A DNA stretch of 64,000 nucleotides from Galeruca laticollis (taxonomy: Eukaryota > Arthropoda > Insecta > Coleoptera > Chrysomelidae), in NCBI GenBank assembly GCA_963921935.1, contig OY998180.1, positions 99,603,480 through 99,667,479 of the forward strand. Direction: 5' to 3'. The position numbers were made by a program, and so were the translations under genes. Positions 1 through 11,373 of the stretch are shown piece by piece. The notes under the pieces are model-generated. The model saw only the letters and a program-made list of their open reading frames with translations. It did no database searches and was not told the origin of the DNA. Position 1 is the stretch's first letter. Every line of letters begins with the position of its first letter.

Positions 1-1689
1 CTTCCAATTTATATACAAATAAACCTCAATGACGAATATTATGAAGAGACCACTTAAAAGACATTAATTTGAAGTAAAGGTGAAAGTTTATGTCTCTTGG
101 AATCCATTTATTATTTATTATTTACATCACATAAAATAATAAAGGGTAATTATAGAATTCCCCGTATGGTTTTTCAAGCAATAAACAATTATGTCTGTAT
201 AAAAAACCTCAATTTTCGTAGAAAAATCTAATGGTTTTTATTTCCTCATTCATTTAATTAATAATAAAGAACATATTAATGATATTTTGTTTTGTAAACT
301 CGATTTTATATAGCATTATACATGTGCCACAATTTATTATTTTTAAATCCAAATTCAAAATATTGTGTTACCCTCGTACTTATTAGCAGCCTCACAACCT
401 TTAAAACTTTGCATGCGGAATGTACGTCCCCTGCTCTTCCCGGTAACTGCGTTGTCAAGTTGTATGGCTTTCTCACGCATCATCAACTGCCAAAATTAAT
501 TTGCCAACCTGTACGTGGTATCGAAGTGAACCAAATTAACCTGATTCAAAGCATTTAGTCTGTTGAACATTTACTGGTACATACGGTGTATCAGGAGTCT
601 AGAAAGGTTTAAATAAATAGTAATTATATAACTGTAAAGTAATCACTTAATAATCTGAAATTTATTATAGTTACTTATGAGAATATTACAAGTTATTTTT
701 TAAATTTACTTTTGAGAAATCCGCTATACGAAATATTTTAGTTCAAAGTTAAATGGAACGGCAGAATTGCAAATAAGAGTTTTTTAAGATAGCAGAATAA
801 GATTTCAAAACATGTCAAACCGTATCAAAGTTGTAAACTACTACAACTTTTTTCAAGACCGAAAAACAATAAGTAGACAAATTCCTTAATATGTTATCGC
901 CAATATAATTACCTTCAAGAAACACAAAAAACTGACCAACCTAAAACCTGCAACATCTTTCTAAGGAAAATAACAAATAACCAAACGATATAATATTGAA
1001 CCAGATTGCGAAGCAAATTTGTTAAAATGTATCGTAAAACTGCATCTACATATATAAAATTGTTGAGTGTTACGGTGGAATAAAAAAATAAGTTTAAGTT
1101 ACCAAAAAACTTAAATTTGATAGGAGAAACTAAATACATTTTTATTATAGATTTCCAACTTCACCTCAGTAATCAGCAAAAAATACATTTAACTGGGCGC
1201 CACCAGTTTTTTAAGCGATAATAAATTTAAAAAAATAACCAAGATAAAAACCGTAAAACCTCATAATATAATTACTTTAGCTTAATAAACCGAAATACTG
1301 AAAATATTTCAACGCGATGGTCCAAGTTAATATAAATTGCTGAAAATCAAATACTAAAGGTTTCAGTAAATTATATTTATTCAAAGATAATAATATAATT
1401 CACATTGACTGCATATCCAAAATACAAGACGAATACGAACGCAGTTATACAATAGAAAACCCCAATTATAGATTTCCATGAATTGAGAATAAGAGGACTT
1501 AATTTGGAGTGGTTCTGGAATGAGCAGCTCTCGGCTAGAACCTAGTAGATGGAGATATGGTGCTTAATTTTCCATTTCGGTCGGTTTCCTGTTGTTCTAG
1601 GTACTACTTAGGGCTGCACAGTAGCGAATATGTGAAACCACCGTAATAGACCTTCAACTATTAGTGGAACTCGGTTTTTAATCTCGAAC
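1..1689. other. AT-rich stretch without recognised gene
   Basis: I see no coding region, RNA gene or known repeat family in this stretch. Short open frames exist (for example 78 codons at 322-558), but they have no recognisable motif and sit in AT-rich sequence where such frames arise by chance. The last few hundred bases may already belong to the decayed non-LTR element that becomes recognisable after about 1,690. Confidence 0.5.
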
Positions 1690-2320
1690 CATTAGTCCGA
1701 TAAAATTAAAATGCAATAGTCCAATGAAAATCATAACAGCCGTTCGGCATGTTACATCGTCCGGAGAAAACCGTAAAGGTGGTAGTGTATGCATTTACTT
1801 GTCAGATGATTACGCAAAATTTTAGTATCAACATCAAATTATTGGATATACCTGGAATATATATATATATATATATATATTCCTCAGTTATCCGTTGATA
1901 AGTATTCATTCTCTTTTAATTTAGTAGGCGTTTATCGTCCTCCTGATACAAAACTTCCACGGGACAATATATTATTTGACAAATTAGAACAATTATCACT
2001 TCTTGAAAATCTTATCATTGCTGGAAATTTTAACATTCCCTTTCAGTTTAACCATTGAGTGAACTAATTATATAATTTTTTCACTCAACGGTTTAACTTG
2101 ATACATCGCAACAAAAACATACGCCATTACCTACTAATTTCGCTTAGGTTAACACTCATCTCAAATTGATTGGAATTTATTTTTCTCTCAATTACCTGAC
2201 TCTTCGTCAATGTGGAGTACATCACACGACACAATTTTTCATCTCGGTTCCGCAAATACCACTTATCGTGAGTCTTATAAAAATAACTTCAAACCATGGA
2301 TAAATCACCTAATGATAGGG
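1690..2320 (+). pseudogene. Non-LTR retrotransposon endonuclease fragment (decayed)
   Basis: Broken frames on the plus strand show apurinic-like endonuclease features of a non-LTR retrotransposon ORF2. They are RKGGSVCIYLSDDY near 1,770, VGVYRPPDTKLP near 1,930 and LENLIIAGNFNI near 2,010, the last resembling the GDFN motif. A later piece, NNFKPWIN near 2,290, matches the linker usually found between endonuclease and reverse transcriptase. An in-frame stop and a (TA)n microsatellite at about 1,857-1,880 interrupt it. No reverse transcriptase follows, so this is a truncated, dead copy. The clade is not certain; CR1/Jockey-like is the best guess. Confidence 0.65.
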
Positions 2321-2429
2321 GAAACCGGGGATAATTGTCGCACATTTCAGAAAATACTTTTAGAAATAGTTAGATGAATACTGAACGAAATCTTAGTTAT
2401 TTAGTTACACTACTTGATATCTTTTTTTA

Positions 2430-3603
2430 AATAAAACTCTAAAAAGGATATAAAATTCTATTTTTAAATAAAATGGAAAAATATTTTTTAAGTAGAACAA
2501 ATAATTACAACAAATTAAATAACTTAAAGTAGAATCTAACATGAAGAATTACTGTTTTAAATCTTTCTAGATAATCCCACAATATATTGAAGCTATTTTT
2601 AAACATATCTGAGCCGTACAAACAATACCTAATACTCCTCATTTTTTTCGTCATCGTCAATCCTAATTTTCTTTTTTGCATACATTGTTTTTTTTTCAAA
2701 ATTAGTTCCAGTTTGAAATGTCTATCGACTTAGCTACTTTATTTTTCATTCCTACTTTTCTTCTTTTGGATTGATTTGCTGGTGGCAATATGTTTTTGAT
2801 ACTCAAATTTCGCTTCACAAAATCATGAGTTCATTCCTGATAGGAGTACCAGTCAAGATGGCAGTACTTCGTTTCTTCCTACTTTATCGATTTAATTTTC
2901 TTGGTTCAGCCTTGGGAAGAAACTTCAGCTGTATTGGTGTTACTTACATAAGAGGAGTTGTCTCTACTTGACGCTATGACATATATCGTACGTTATGAGA
3001 ATCTGTTCTCCCAAGTACTTCTTCGGATTCTTTTGACGGCAGTGGGGAAGTCGAAAGATTCGGATTAATGTTTTCCTTCTCATTATCTCAAGAATCAATA
3101 ATTTGATTTTACTCTGCTGTTCTTGCTTGATCTGTAGAATCATTTGCTGATGGACGATCGGTGGAATATGCGGGCAAAAATTCGTGTTCGCCAAAACACA
3201 TCTTTATTAAGAGGATAGATACCGGACACTTTAAATCCTGAGGAAATATTTTTTGAAGTTGATGGCCAAAGGAAAAACAGAACTAACAATTTTTTTGCAA
3301 TGTCGGAAATGCTCATTGTTCGTCCAGTATTGTTGATAATCCCAGAGTCACACGCTGAGTTGATAAATTTATTTATCGTTCCGTATACTGAACGGTCCAA
3401 TGGCTATAATTTATGGTGGAAATAACAACACTGCTACCCCATTAGCATTTAAATAATCTATAGCGGATATTGAAAGGTGCCAATCGTGGTTGTCCAGTAA
3501 TAGTAATACTAGCTTATCTTGGGAACACCGAACATGTCCCACAAAATGATTTGCAAAATCTAAGACATTTTCAGAATTCATGCAGCCTGACGAGTCTGCT
3601 CCA
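2430..3603 (-). pseudogene. pogo/Tigger-type DDE transposase, C-terminal half (decayed)
   Basis: Read on the minus strand from about 3,600 downwards, broken frames resemble the catalytic end and tail of a pogo/Tigger-like (DDE_1) transposase. LLLLDNHDWH resembles the second catalytic Asp region, LFPP followed by a frameshift and LDRSVYGTINK the next block, and GFKVSGIYPLNKDVF is the family's characteristic G(F/L)...GIYP(F/L)N motif. Further down, tail pieces resemble the TSTPI-type basic tail, and a weak Cys-containing tail lies near 2,600. Stops and frameshifts make it non-functional. It abuts the truncated end of the gypsy element at 3,604. The family is recognised from motifs only, with no TIRs identified. 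Confidence 0.6.
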
Positions 3604-6590
3604 TCAGCACTTCCAGGTTGCGCATAATTCAGAAAATATTAAATCATAATAATATAATATTGAATGATAATATTGAATTATTTTTGCGTTGCTGAGTTTA
3701 ACTGGAAGAAGGCCAGGGTTATCTTGGAGATTCCGGAGAGTTATAGTTTCTTGGAATCCGAGAATTCCCGGTAATCTGAAATAATAACATGTAATTAAGA
3801 ATCGAAAGAATATAATCTTTTTAGTGTCCATATGTACTTTACCACGTTTTGCAGTTGTTACGGTTTTACGTTTCGTGTTTATTGTTTTAAGAGTAACTGG
3901 CTTATCAAATTTATTAGAATTTTTCTGTCTTTTCTTTCTTTTGATAAATATGGTTTGATTTGGTGCAAATATTTTTGGATCTTCGCGGTTTTTGTTGATT
4001 TTCTCTAAATGTTTGGTTTTTTGTTCGATTAGATCTGAGTTAATTTTCGCGTACAATAGTTTTGATCGATCTTTATGTTGATTGACGTAATCGTTTATTA
4101 GTAATTTGTCAATTTCTAAATTGAATGGATCGTTATCTGAGATATGTCCGTTGACAATATCAATTGGTTTTAATTTTACAGCGGAGTGAATAGAATTATT
4201 ATATACCAGAATAGCATTCACTATTTTATTTTTTATTGGGGTATTAGAGAATCCTTGTGAATTTAGTAACCTTAAATGTTCTATTATTGTCGAGTGGAAA
4301 CGTTCGACAATACCGTTCGACTGTGGGTGATCCGGTGAACAAAAATGTAGTTTAACTTTATGGAGGGTTAGAAGTTCGGTTACAACAGTATTTTTAAATT
4401 CGGTGCCGTTGTCACAAATTATTTGGTTGGGTATACCGTGATGGGAGAAAAATTTGATGATATTATTAGCTATTTCTGTTCCTGATAAGGCTTCTAAATA
4501 GTAGGCTTGAGCATACTTTGAAAAACTATCTACAATCGTTAAAAATTTTGAATTTTCGAATGTGAATGAGTCGATGTGCACTATTTCGAAGGGTTTAGTC
4601 GCTGTTGGTGTTAAATTCATTTGGATCTTGACTGGATGTCGGTCATATTTGCATTGCTGACATATTTCACATTCATTGATGTAAGTTTGGATTGATTTTT
4701 TCATATCGGGCCAGTAATATTTTCCTTTGATTTTTTTACGCGTTTCGTTGATGCCGCGGTGATTAGATTTGCTTCCATGGTAGTTTTTGATCGTTTCCAA
4801 TATATCTTGTTTGTCTATTACATCGATTAGTTTACTTGTACATTTTTTTAGTTTTATAGAAGAAAATTTGAAATATTGCTGTAAACAAATCGAAAGTGGT
4901 TCATACAGAGTTGGATCTTCGAAATATAAATAATAAGAGACATCTGGAACAATATATTCTTTAATGAAGTTTATCGCATCGTTATTAGAGTCGTTTTTAG
5001 ATAACTGAATGTAATAACGTTGCTTATTTCCAAAAAGAAATTTTATTTTAGGTTTTGCCGGAGAATGCATTACTGAATCTATCAAAATTTGGTTTTTGCC
5101 ATAGTTAATTGCACATTCGGTAATTGGTATACCTACTACAGGGTTTTCGTCGAAATTCGAATGTACAGTGTTATTTTCGTCAGGATCGTCTTCAGTTTGT
5201 TGTTCGTGATTGTCATGAAATTTATCGTCAATATTTACGATCATAGACAAATTATCGTAGTCTTGTCTTACACTAATAACAATAGGTTCTGCAGGTTGAT
5301 TGCGCGTCGAAGGTTGAGGTGTATTGAGACTACTGTCAGTTTGACGGTCTGGGTTGGGTTGACTATAGTAATTGCTGGTTTCGCCTAAGATTTCGTCCAC
5401 GTTTTTCCAAAAGAAATCGTCGTTCCAAAATGGTTGTGATTCTTTAGTATGGATTTCAATTCGTGAGAGGCAACCTGCGTTACTGTTCGATTTCCCGGAT
5501 CGATAAATTATCTGATAATCAAACTCTTCGAGTTTTATTTTCCAATGTAAGAGTTTAGAATTTGGTTCTTTTAGTGAATTTAACCAGGCTAATGGTTTGT
5601 GGTCCGTTATAATATTAAATCTTCTACCATATAAGTACGGTCTGAAGTACTTGGTTGCCCATACTATAGCTAAAAGTTCGTTCTCTATCGTTGAGTATGA
5701 TTGTTTAGAATCATTCAAAGTACGTGATGCGTATGCTACGGGGAGATCCTGACCTATAGGGCCTTGAGATAGGATTGCTCCTAAAGCTACATTTGATGCA
5801 TCTGTTGTAAGATTAAATGGTTTCGAGAAATCGGGATACTGTAGAATAGGCTCGTTTATCAATAAATTCTTACAAGTCTCGAAGCAGGTAATGTACTCGT
5901 CATTTAAATCAATTTTCGCCCCCTTTTTAAGGCACTTTGTTAATGGTTTTGTAATTTTGGCAAAGTTCTTAATGAATCGTCGATAATATCCGAGTAGACC
6001 AAGGAAGGCTTTGATTTGTTTTGGTGTTTTCAGTATTGGGAAGTTGCGCATAGCGTATATTTTATCTGGGTTTGGTTTAACACCGTCAGGTGTTACTATG
6101 TGGCCCAAGTAAGTAACTTCCTTCCTCAAAAATTCTGATTTGTCCAGCTGGACCTTGAAATTTGCTTCTCTAAGTCGTTGAAATACTGTTCGCAGGCGTT
6201 CCAAGTGTTCCTGAAGGGAAGTCGAAAATATTATGATATCATCGAGGTAAACCAAACACATTTCGTTTTGAATACCTGGTAGTATGTTATCTGCGACTCT
6301 TTGAAAGGTGGCAGGTGCCGATTTGAGACCATAAGGCATACGAAGAAATTCGTAATGTCCGTTTTCTGTATTAAATGCTGTTTTTCGATATCCTTATCTT
6401 CCATCTCGATCTGATGGAAGCCGCTAGCTAGATCTATAGTCGAAAAATATTGACAATTTCCTAGTTTCGCTAAAACATCGTGTATATTGGGCAAAGGATA
6501 ACGATCATCTATTGTTTTTTCATTAAGTTTTCTGTAGTCGATAACTGCTCTCCATTTTTGTTTGCCGCTGGCATCTTTCTTCTTACTTAG
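3604..6590 (-). pseudogene. gypsy pol (RT-RNase H-integrase) and start of env, truncated
   Basis: The long open frame 6,339-3,604 (911 codons) starts inside the RT palm. It shows [12 protein letters not shown], the YLDD catalytic motif, RNase H blocks (LTTDASNVALGAILSQ; ENELLAIVWA; DHKPLAWL), the zinc-binding H2C2 region of integrase (C..C in ECEICQQC) and the DDE core (HIDSF, CDNGTEF, VERF). The upstream RT part ([23 protein letters not shown] at 6,590) lies in another frame, so there is a frameshift near 6,370. After the integrase the same frame runs into an env-like N-terminus (about 3,604-3,840) that is cut off. Catalytic motifs survive, but the gene is broken at both ends. Confidence 0.85.
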
Positions 6591-6689
6591 CTACCCTTCC
6601 CGTATACTGCGCATGTTTTCCGTTACATATAGGCCTAAAAAGACACATCTCGATGTTCCGCGCACGTACTAAAGGCATTTCCCCATATC

Positions 6690-6960
6690 TCTGTTATTAT
6701 TTGTCGGATTGGAGTCTAATAAACGGCAATGTGATTTTTAGAATATTATCGTATACGGAATGTACAGAAAAAGATGCCATTAGGGCACTAACGTATATCT
6801 TTGGTATTATTGGTCGGATTGAAGTCAAATAAACGTTATTATATTTGTTAGATTATTATCGTATACAGGATGTGCAAAAGAGATGCCATTAGGGCACTAG
6901 CACATATCTCTGCTATTATTGGTCAGATTGAAGTCGATCAAACGCGCTGGAAGATGTACT
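6690..6960. repeat. ~120-bp TATCGTATAC repeat units, outer left arm
   Basis: Three degenerate units each contain ATTATCGTATAC, then GATGTRCA, GCCATTAGGGCACTA, a CATATCTCTG stretch and GGTCRGATTGAAGTC. The mirrored set lies at 15,800-16,060. The same unit recurs within the intact Polinton at 48,240-48,320 and 49,340-49,500. Confidence 0.75.
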
Positions 6961-7019
6961 TATACCAATAACAGAACCAATTTCGTGACAACATAATGAT
7001 TGTAAAGTTATGCGACTTA

Positions 7020-7452
7020 GAGGACTGCGATAGAAATGCTTAGCTTGTTAAAAAAGAAATATGTGGTTCTTTTAATAGTTATATACGTGGAAAGTTTGGC
7101 GAATTGGTTCCTGTAAAACACGGTGTTAAGGCTAAGCTGTCTTTCCTCTTACTAACTAACAACAAAGTAGAATTGACGGCCGTTAAACTCGATAGGCTAC
7201 TTAAAGAAATACCAAATTTTCCGACAAACAATTTTTTTAACTTTTGCATCCAAGAAGAGTACAAGGAAAGGTGCAACGTTATTGTAAACAACGATAAAAC
7301 AGTTGGCAAAGATTTCCTCACTTGACTCACATCTAATGCAAGATTTAAAATATACAACAAATTTATTTGTCAAATAACCAGTCCTGGATTTAACAAGAGC
7401 ATTGGAAACCAAATTATAGATATCGTCAACAGCATTACCACATTGGAGTAAA
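7020..7452 (+). pseudogene. Gene A remnant in left arm
   Basis: This is a decayed copy of the centre gene A (minus strand, 11,374-12,192). Shared pieces include HGVKAKL, CNVIVNND.TVGKDFLT, RFKIYNKFICQITSPG and NKSIGN. The middle of the gene is shortened, and an in-frame stop follows the DFLT motif at about 7,325. It cannot make the full protein. The function of the family is unassigned (see gene A). Confidence 0.7.
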
Positions 7453-7834
7453 AGTGAACAAATATACGGTGGAGTGAAAAAGATAGAAGAAAAAATATTA
7501 TTGAATTTTAAACAGCATGCCTCCGTACAAATAAGTCGTATATGTAAGAAAACCATATTACTCTGCTTTATAAGGGGGCACTTTGTTATTATTGATCAGA
7601 TTAATGTTGAATCAACGGTATTATGTTAGGTACGTCACTACGACGATGTGTAGTTGTAAAATGTTATACAGGGTGTAGTCGTAAACACATTAGGGTGTAA
7701 AGGTATACAGGGTTGTGTAAAAGAAGCAAACTCCACGAGGATGAGAGAAGTCGGGGCATCCTCGTCTCTGTTCGATCAGCGTCCTGGTGTATGATTGGAC
7801 TCGTTCTCTGGTTGGTTAACGTCCTCGTGTCTGA

Positions 7835-8330
7835 TTGGCCAAACTACATAATCCACCAGATGTCGAAAATGCAGTTACCTTGAAATCTCTCGTCGTCAAC
7901 CTACATTATCCACCAGGTGTCGGTAATACAGTTACCTTGTCTTGCCATCTGTTGTCGTCGTCGTCAATCTACATGGTCCACCACGTGTCCTTAATACAGT
8001 TAACCTTGTGTCATCTTCTATCTAGCCGTGACGTCGATAACCTAACATAGCAAACCCACGAAATCTTGTGTAGCGGAAGTAAACCCAAATTATTATCGGA
8101 TTGGACTCGTTCTCTGGTTGGTTAGCGTCATCGTGTCTGATTGACCAAACTATATAATCCACCAAATGTCGACAATGCAGTTACCTTGCCATCTATCGTC
8201 GTCAACCTACATTATTCACCAGGTGTCGGTATTACAGTTACCTTGTCTTGCTATCTATCGTCGTCAGCCCACATTATCCACCCAATATACAACTACTCTA
8301 TTGGAAATTTCCATGTAGAAGGTTATACTC
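7835..8330 (+). repeat. ~65-70-bp tandem repeat, left arm
   Basis: About six degenerate units contain ATTATCCACCAGGTGTCG, then AATACAGTTACCTTGTCTTG and a GTCGTC-rich end. The mirrored array is at 14,450-14,960. Two and a half further units lie outside the arm at 16,235-16,395. Open frames across it are products of the repeat and not genes. Confidence 0.75.
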
Positions 8331-8369
8331 CTTTAGAAGATTGTATAACTCTGCTACAAGATAGTAAAA

Positions 8370-9290
8370 ATTGTACTTCCAGAATTCTCCGTTATACTCT
8401 GTGTCGATTGCAAAAATGTGGGCAAAGTTGTAAAAAAAAAAGTCTGCAAAACAGTTGCTGTCTTGTGTTTAACAATATGTTGCAATATGTTTATTGGGGT
8501 AACAACAATACAAGAAAGTTGACGGGCTTACAAATAAATTTACTACTAAAAAAAAGAAATCGACGCAAGGAAGAAGGTTATAAATTACATTCTCTCTCTG
8601 CATGCACCTCTAAGGAAGGAGAACAGAGACAATGTTCGAATTATACAAAAGTGTTACATTATAGCTGGAGAGACTTACTTGTCTAGAGCCAGCACCCATT
8701 ACCATAAACAATAAAAAACGAATATATATTTTCTAAGTGTTTACAACAACAATAGAGCAGTTTTTATTGCAGATGGTTATGTTACAATACTTTATAATAA
8801 ATGTATGGAGATAATATGTTTGCCTACAGAAGAAGAAACGTTTTTTTAACATTTACTACAAATGGTATTACGTCTTACCTAAGACAACACATTCGCTAAG
8901 ATAGAAAATATTTATAATTTTGTATAACAGAGTAAGATGGAATGTATCGGGAGAATTGTAACGTAATTGTAAATAATAATAATAAAACAGTTGGCATAAG
9001 ACTTCTTACCTATTAATTATATAGAGATCGAATAATAATAAGGAGAAAAATGTTCGAACCTCTCAAAAATGCTATATTAAGTTATGCGTAGAGGTAGAAT
9101 CCGGTACATATTAAAACTACACAATATATAAATGGTTTTTACCTTTAGAATTACTAGTTATAACGAGAATTAGAAGAAGAAATAGACTTAGATTAAAGTA
9201 TTAAAATAAAAATTGACGTAGTAAAATATACACGCGACAGAAACAAAGAAAGAGTTGTATTTTGTGTGTATACGTTTTGATAAACCTAAT
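8370..9290 (+). pseudogene. Gene B and gene C remnants in left arm
   Basis: From about 8,405 a frame reads like the start of centre gene B (LQNSCCLVFNNMLQYVYWGN, then RKLTGLQI) but soon diverges and stops at 8,686. From about 8,755 pieces resemble the gene B/C junction and gene C (ADGYVT, MEIICLPTEE, DNTFAKIEN) and near 9,100 the RGRIRYILK region, in shifting frames. The central two-thirds of B is missing. It is a dead copy, mirrored at 14,370-13,430. Confidence 0.65.
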
Positions 9291-9489
9291 AAAAACTTTT
9301 GAAGATATCGTTGTTTTACAATTTTTTCCACTTTTGTTCCTATTTAATGTTGAAGAAATATATATAATGAATCCCCATATTTTAATTGAGAAAATGAAAT
9401 GCAGTAAGACTTTGCAGTGACCTTTCTGTTATAAAAAAACCACCCTGAGGCACAAATATGTATTTAATTTTCTATAAAAATTTATCATA

Positions 9490-9494
<5 letters not shown>

Positions 9495-9557
<63 letters not shown>
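9495..9557. repeat. (TA)n microsatellite, left arm
   Basis: An uninterrupted TA tract of about 63 bp. The mirrored tract at 13,121-13,190 occupies the same position in the right arm. Both create spurious open frames. Confidence 0.95.
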
Positions 9558-9559
<2 letters not shown>

Positions 9560-9594
9560 ATCGAACAAAAACAAAAGGTCAATACATCGAATGG

Positions 9595-9792
9595 TCAATA
9601 TACAGGGTGTCGACATGAAGATGTAAAAAAAAAGACACTCTGCTATTATTGGTTTGATAACGAAAACAATACGTCATTATGACGTTCAATCAATATACAG
9701 GGTGTCGACATAAAGATGTCAAAAAGGCACTACTACGTTCGATCAATATACAGGGAATCGACATAAAGATGTCATAAGGGAACTCTGCTACT
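9595..9792. repeat. TATACAGGGTGTCGACAT repeat, inner end of left arm
   Basis: Three units spaced about 60-90 bp apart contain ATACAGGG(T/A)(G/A)TCGACAT followed by AAGATGT and then AAGGCAC or similar. Mirrored units lie at 12,880-13,070. The GTCGAC core is palindromic. Related TATACAGGGTGT motifs occur in the arms (7,670; 15,060), in the second Polinton (32,600-32,840) and in the intact Polinton (about 48,937). Confidence 0.7.
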
Positions 9793-9872
9793 AAAGAACA
9801 AAGTGGGAAATTTTGTAAAACAACGATGCCTTTAAAAGATTTATTAAAATGTTTATAAAGGTTTAACAAAAT

Positions 9873-10334
9873 TTATACACAAAATACAACTCTTTCTTTG
9901 TTTCTGTTGGGTGTGTGTTTTAACACGTCAAACTTTATTTTTATCCTATAATCTAAGTCTATTTCTTCTAATTCTTGTTCCAACCAGTAATTTGAAAGGT
10001 ACAAAACATTTATATTGTCTAGTTTTAATATGTAGCGGATTCTACCTCTATGCATAACTTCTTTAATTCCAGACATTACCACTTCTGTACCTTCTGCAAA
10101 TTCTTCTAGTCGACGACAATCCCTAAATTTTATGTTATCCGCAATTTCTTGCATTTTAACAACGTTAACCCTCTCCACCTCCACTTGGGTAAATGGAACG
10201 TCTACATTTTTCCATGCGCCTGTGTAAAATTGCAAGTTTTCGATTTTGGCAAATGTGTTATCGTTGAAACTCGTATATCCATTTGTAGTAAAGGTAGTAA
10301 ATGGTTTTTCGGTTGGCAAACATATTAATTCCAT
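9873..10334 (-). CDS. Gene C of the inverted-arm block (unassigned; likely C-terminal part of one long ORF)
   Basis: A 153-codon frame starting MELICLPTEK. I do not recognise a domain. It overlaps the end of gene B by 10 bp, and the conserved stretch just before its Met (ALVADGYV in this frame) is also conserved in the arm copies. So B and C are probably one reading frame broken by a frameshift near 10,390. Notable pieces are GYTSFNDNTFAKIEN, VVMSGIKEVMHRGRIRYIL and a basic end KHTPNRNKERVVF. A fourth partial copy lies at 12,290-12,575 on the other strand. Function unknown. Confidence 0.45.
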   Translation of the reverse strand: MELICLPTEKPFTTFTTNGYTSFNDNTFAKIENLQFYTGAWKNVDVPFTQVEVERVNVVKMQEIADNIKFRDCRRLEEFAEGTEVVMSGIKEVMHRGRIRYILKLDNINVLYLSNYWLEQELEEIDLDYRIKIKFDVLKHTPNRNKERVVFCV

Positions 10335-11173
10335 TTCATTGTTATATGGTAATGTGACATAACCGTCTGCAACAAGAGCTTCTCGTGTAAAAACGTATTT
10401 TTGTGGTAACCCTTTATGTAGTAGACGTCTCTTCGCTCTTCCTGATGCGCCAAAACTCCTACATAGGTATATTCATTTTTGTTGTTAACGGTGAACGCGT
10501 AGACGCTGTACTCTCCAGAGGGTTCTAAGTTTTTCCACCTGGTGCAGAAATAATGTTCTAATCTCTCCTTTAATTCTGCTATCTTCTGTTCTTTCTCCAA
10601 AAAATTTTTATATTCCTTTTTAACCGTAGCTGTATTTTCTAAATACTCTATCTTCCTTTTCTTTAATTCTGTTTCCTCCATTTCTAATTTCCGTTTCTTT
10701 ACAGATAATACAGAAATATGGGAAATTGGTGTTACTTCTTTTAGCACAAAAGGCATTAACTTACTATTTTTGTTTACTCTCGTTCTTAGAACTTTGGGTA
10801 TAATATTACATGTAGATACCAGTCCTAGCTCCTGGATGTCGATATCTTCCGGGATAGTGCTAAACAGTGTGGAAGACCGGGTAAAGAATGTTTCTCCAGC
10901 CTTAATATAGCATTTTTGAGAAATTCGAACATTTTTCTCCTTATTATTCGTATCTTCTACGATCTCTATATAATTAATAGGTAAGAAGTTAAAACTAAAT
11001 GCAGAAAGACAATAGTTTACAACTTTTTTTCTTGCGTTGGGTTCCATTGGTAAACTTATCTGTAGACCAGTTAATTTTCTTGTTTTACTGTTACCGTAAT
11101 ATACATACTGCAGTATATTGTTAAATACAAGACAGCAACTGTTTTGCAGCCTTTTTGACAACTTTGTCCACAT
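10325..11173 (-). CDS. Gene B of the inverted-arm block (unassigned, coiled-coil middle)
   Basis: A 282-codon frame starting MWTKLSKRLQNSCC. Residues around 170-210 are rich in Glu/Lys/Leu (MEETELKKRKIEYLEN, KEQKIAELKERLEH) and should form a coiled coil. The N-terminal part (CCLVFNNILQYVYYGN, RKLTGLQISL) is also found in both arms. It probably is not an independent gene: conserved sequence continues upstream in another frame toward gene A, and downstream into gene C, so a single protein of roughly 750-800 residues is likely the ancestral product. Function unknown; no protease, polymerase or transposase motif was seen. Confidence 0.45.
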   Translation of the reverse strand: MWTKLSKRLQNSCCLVFNNILQYVYYGNSKTRKLTGLQISLPMEPNARKKVVNYCLSAFSFNFLPINYIEIVEDTNNKEKNVRISQKCYIKAGETFFTRSSTLFSTIPEDIDIQELGLVSTCNIIPKVLRTRVNKNSKLMPFVLKEVTPISHISVLSVKKRKLEMEETELKKRKIEYLENTATVKKEYKNFLEKEQKIAELKERLEHYFCTRWKNLEPSGEYSVYAFTVNNKNEYTYVGVLAHQEERRDVYYIKGYHKNTFLHEKLLLQTVMSHYHITMKWN

Positions 11174-11373
11174 TTTAGCAAACGAGAGTAAAATGGTGCA
11201 TTCTGGAAATGAAGTTTGCTATCCTCCAGTAAGGTTAGACAGTCTTCTAAGCAATTGTATTACCTTGTCTTGTTATCGACTATGGAATAATTATATATGG
11301 TTGCTTCTAATCTTGTAATTCCATGTTCTCTGGCTAAAGTGTTGGAAAATGTGTCTTTCAATCTCTTATCTGG

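Larger units (their letters stand above)
6600..9792 (+). repeat. Left arm of the large inverted repeat
   Basis: The arm begins CCGTATACTGCGCATG at 6,600 and is mirrored by CATGCGCAGTATACGG at about 16,121. It ends near 9,792 with CATAAGGGAACTCTGC, mirrored near 12,875. In order it holds: three ~120-bp repeat units around a TATCGTATAC motif (6,690-6,960); gene A remnant; a spacer with TATACAGGGTGT motifs; a ~65-bp tandem repeat rich in CTACATTATCCACCAGG (7,835-8,320); gene B and C remnants; a (TA)n tract; and a TATACAGGGTGTCGACAT repeat. Confidence 0.85.

Noticed and set aside
322..558. 78-codon frame with a hydrophobic start
   Set aside because: No motif, no neighbours and no conserved partner; chance frame in AT-rich DNA.
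7835..8050. Open frames with NPPDV/HYPPGV repeats (also at 14,421-15,026 and 16,066-16,844)
   Set aside because: They follow the ~65-bp tandem repeat or the GACG array and appear in several frames; repeat artefacts.
9458..9682. Open frame of repeated Ile-Tyr at the TA tract (also 12,974-13,213 and 13,036-13,227)
   Set aside because: Product of the (TA)n microsatellite; no gene features.
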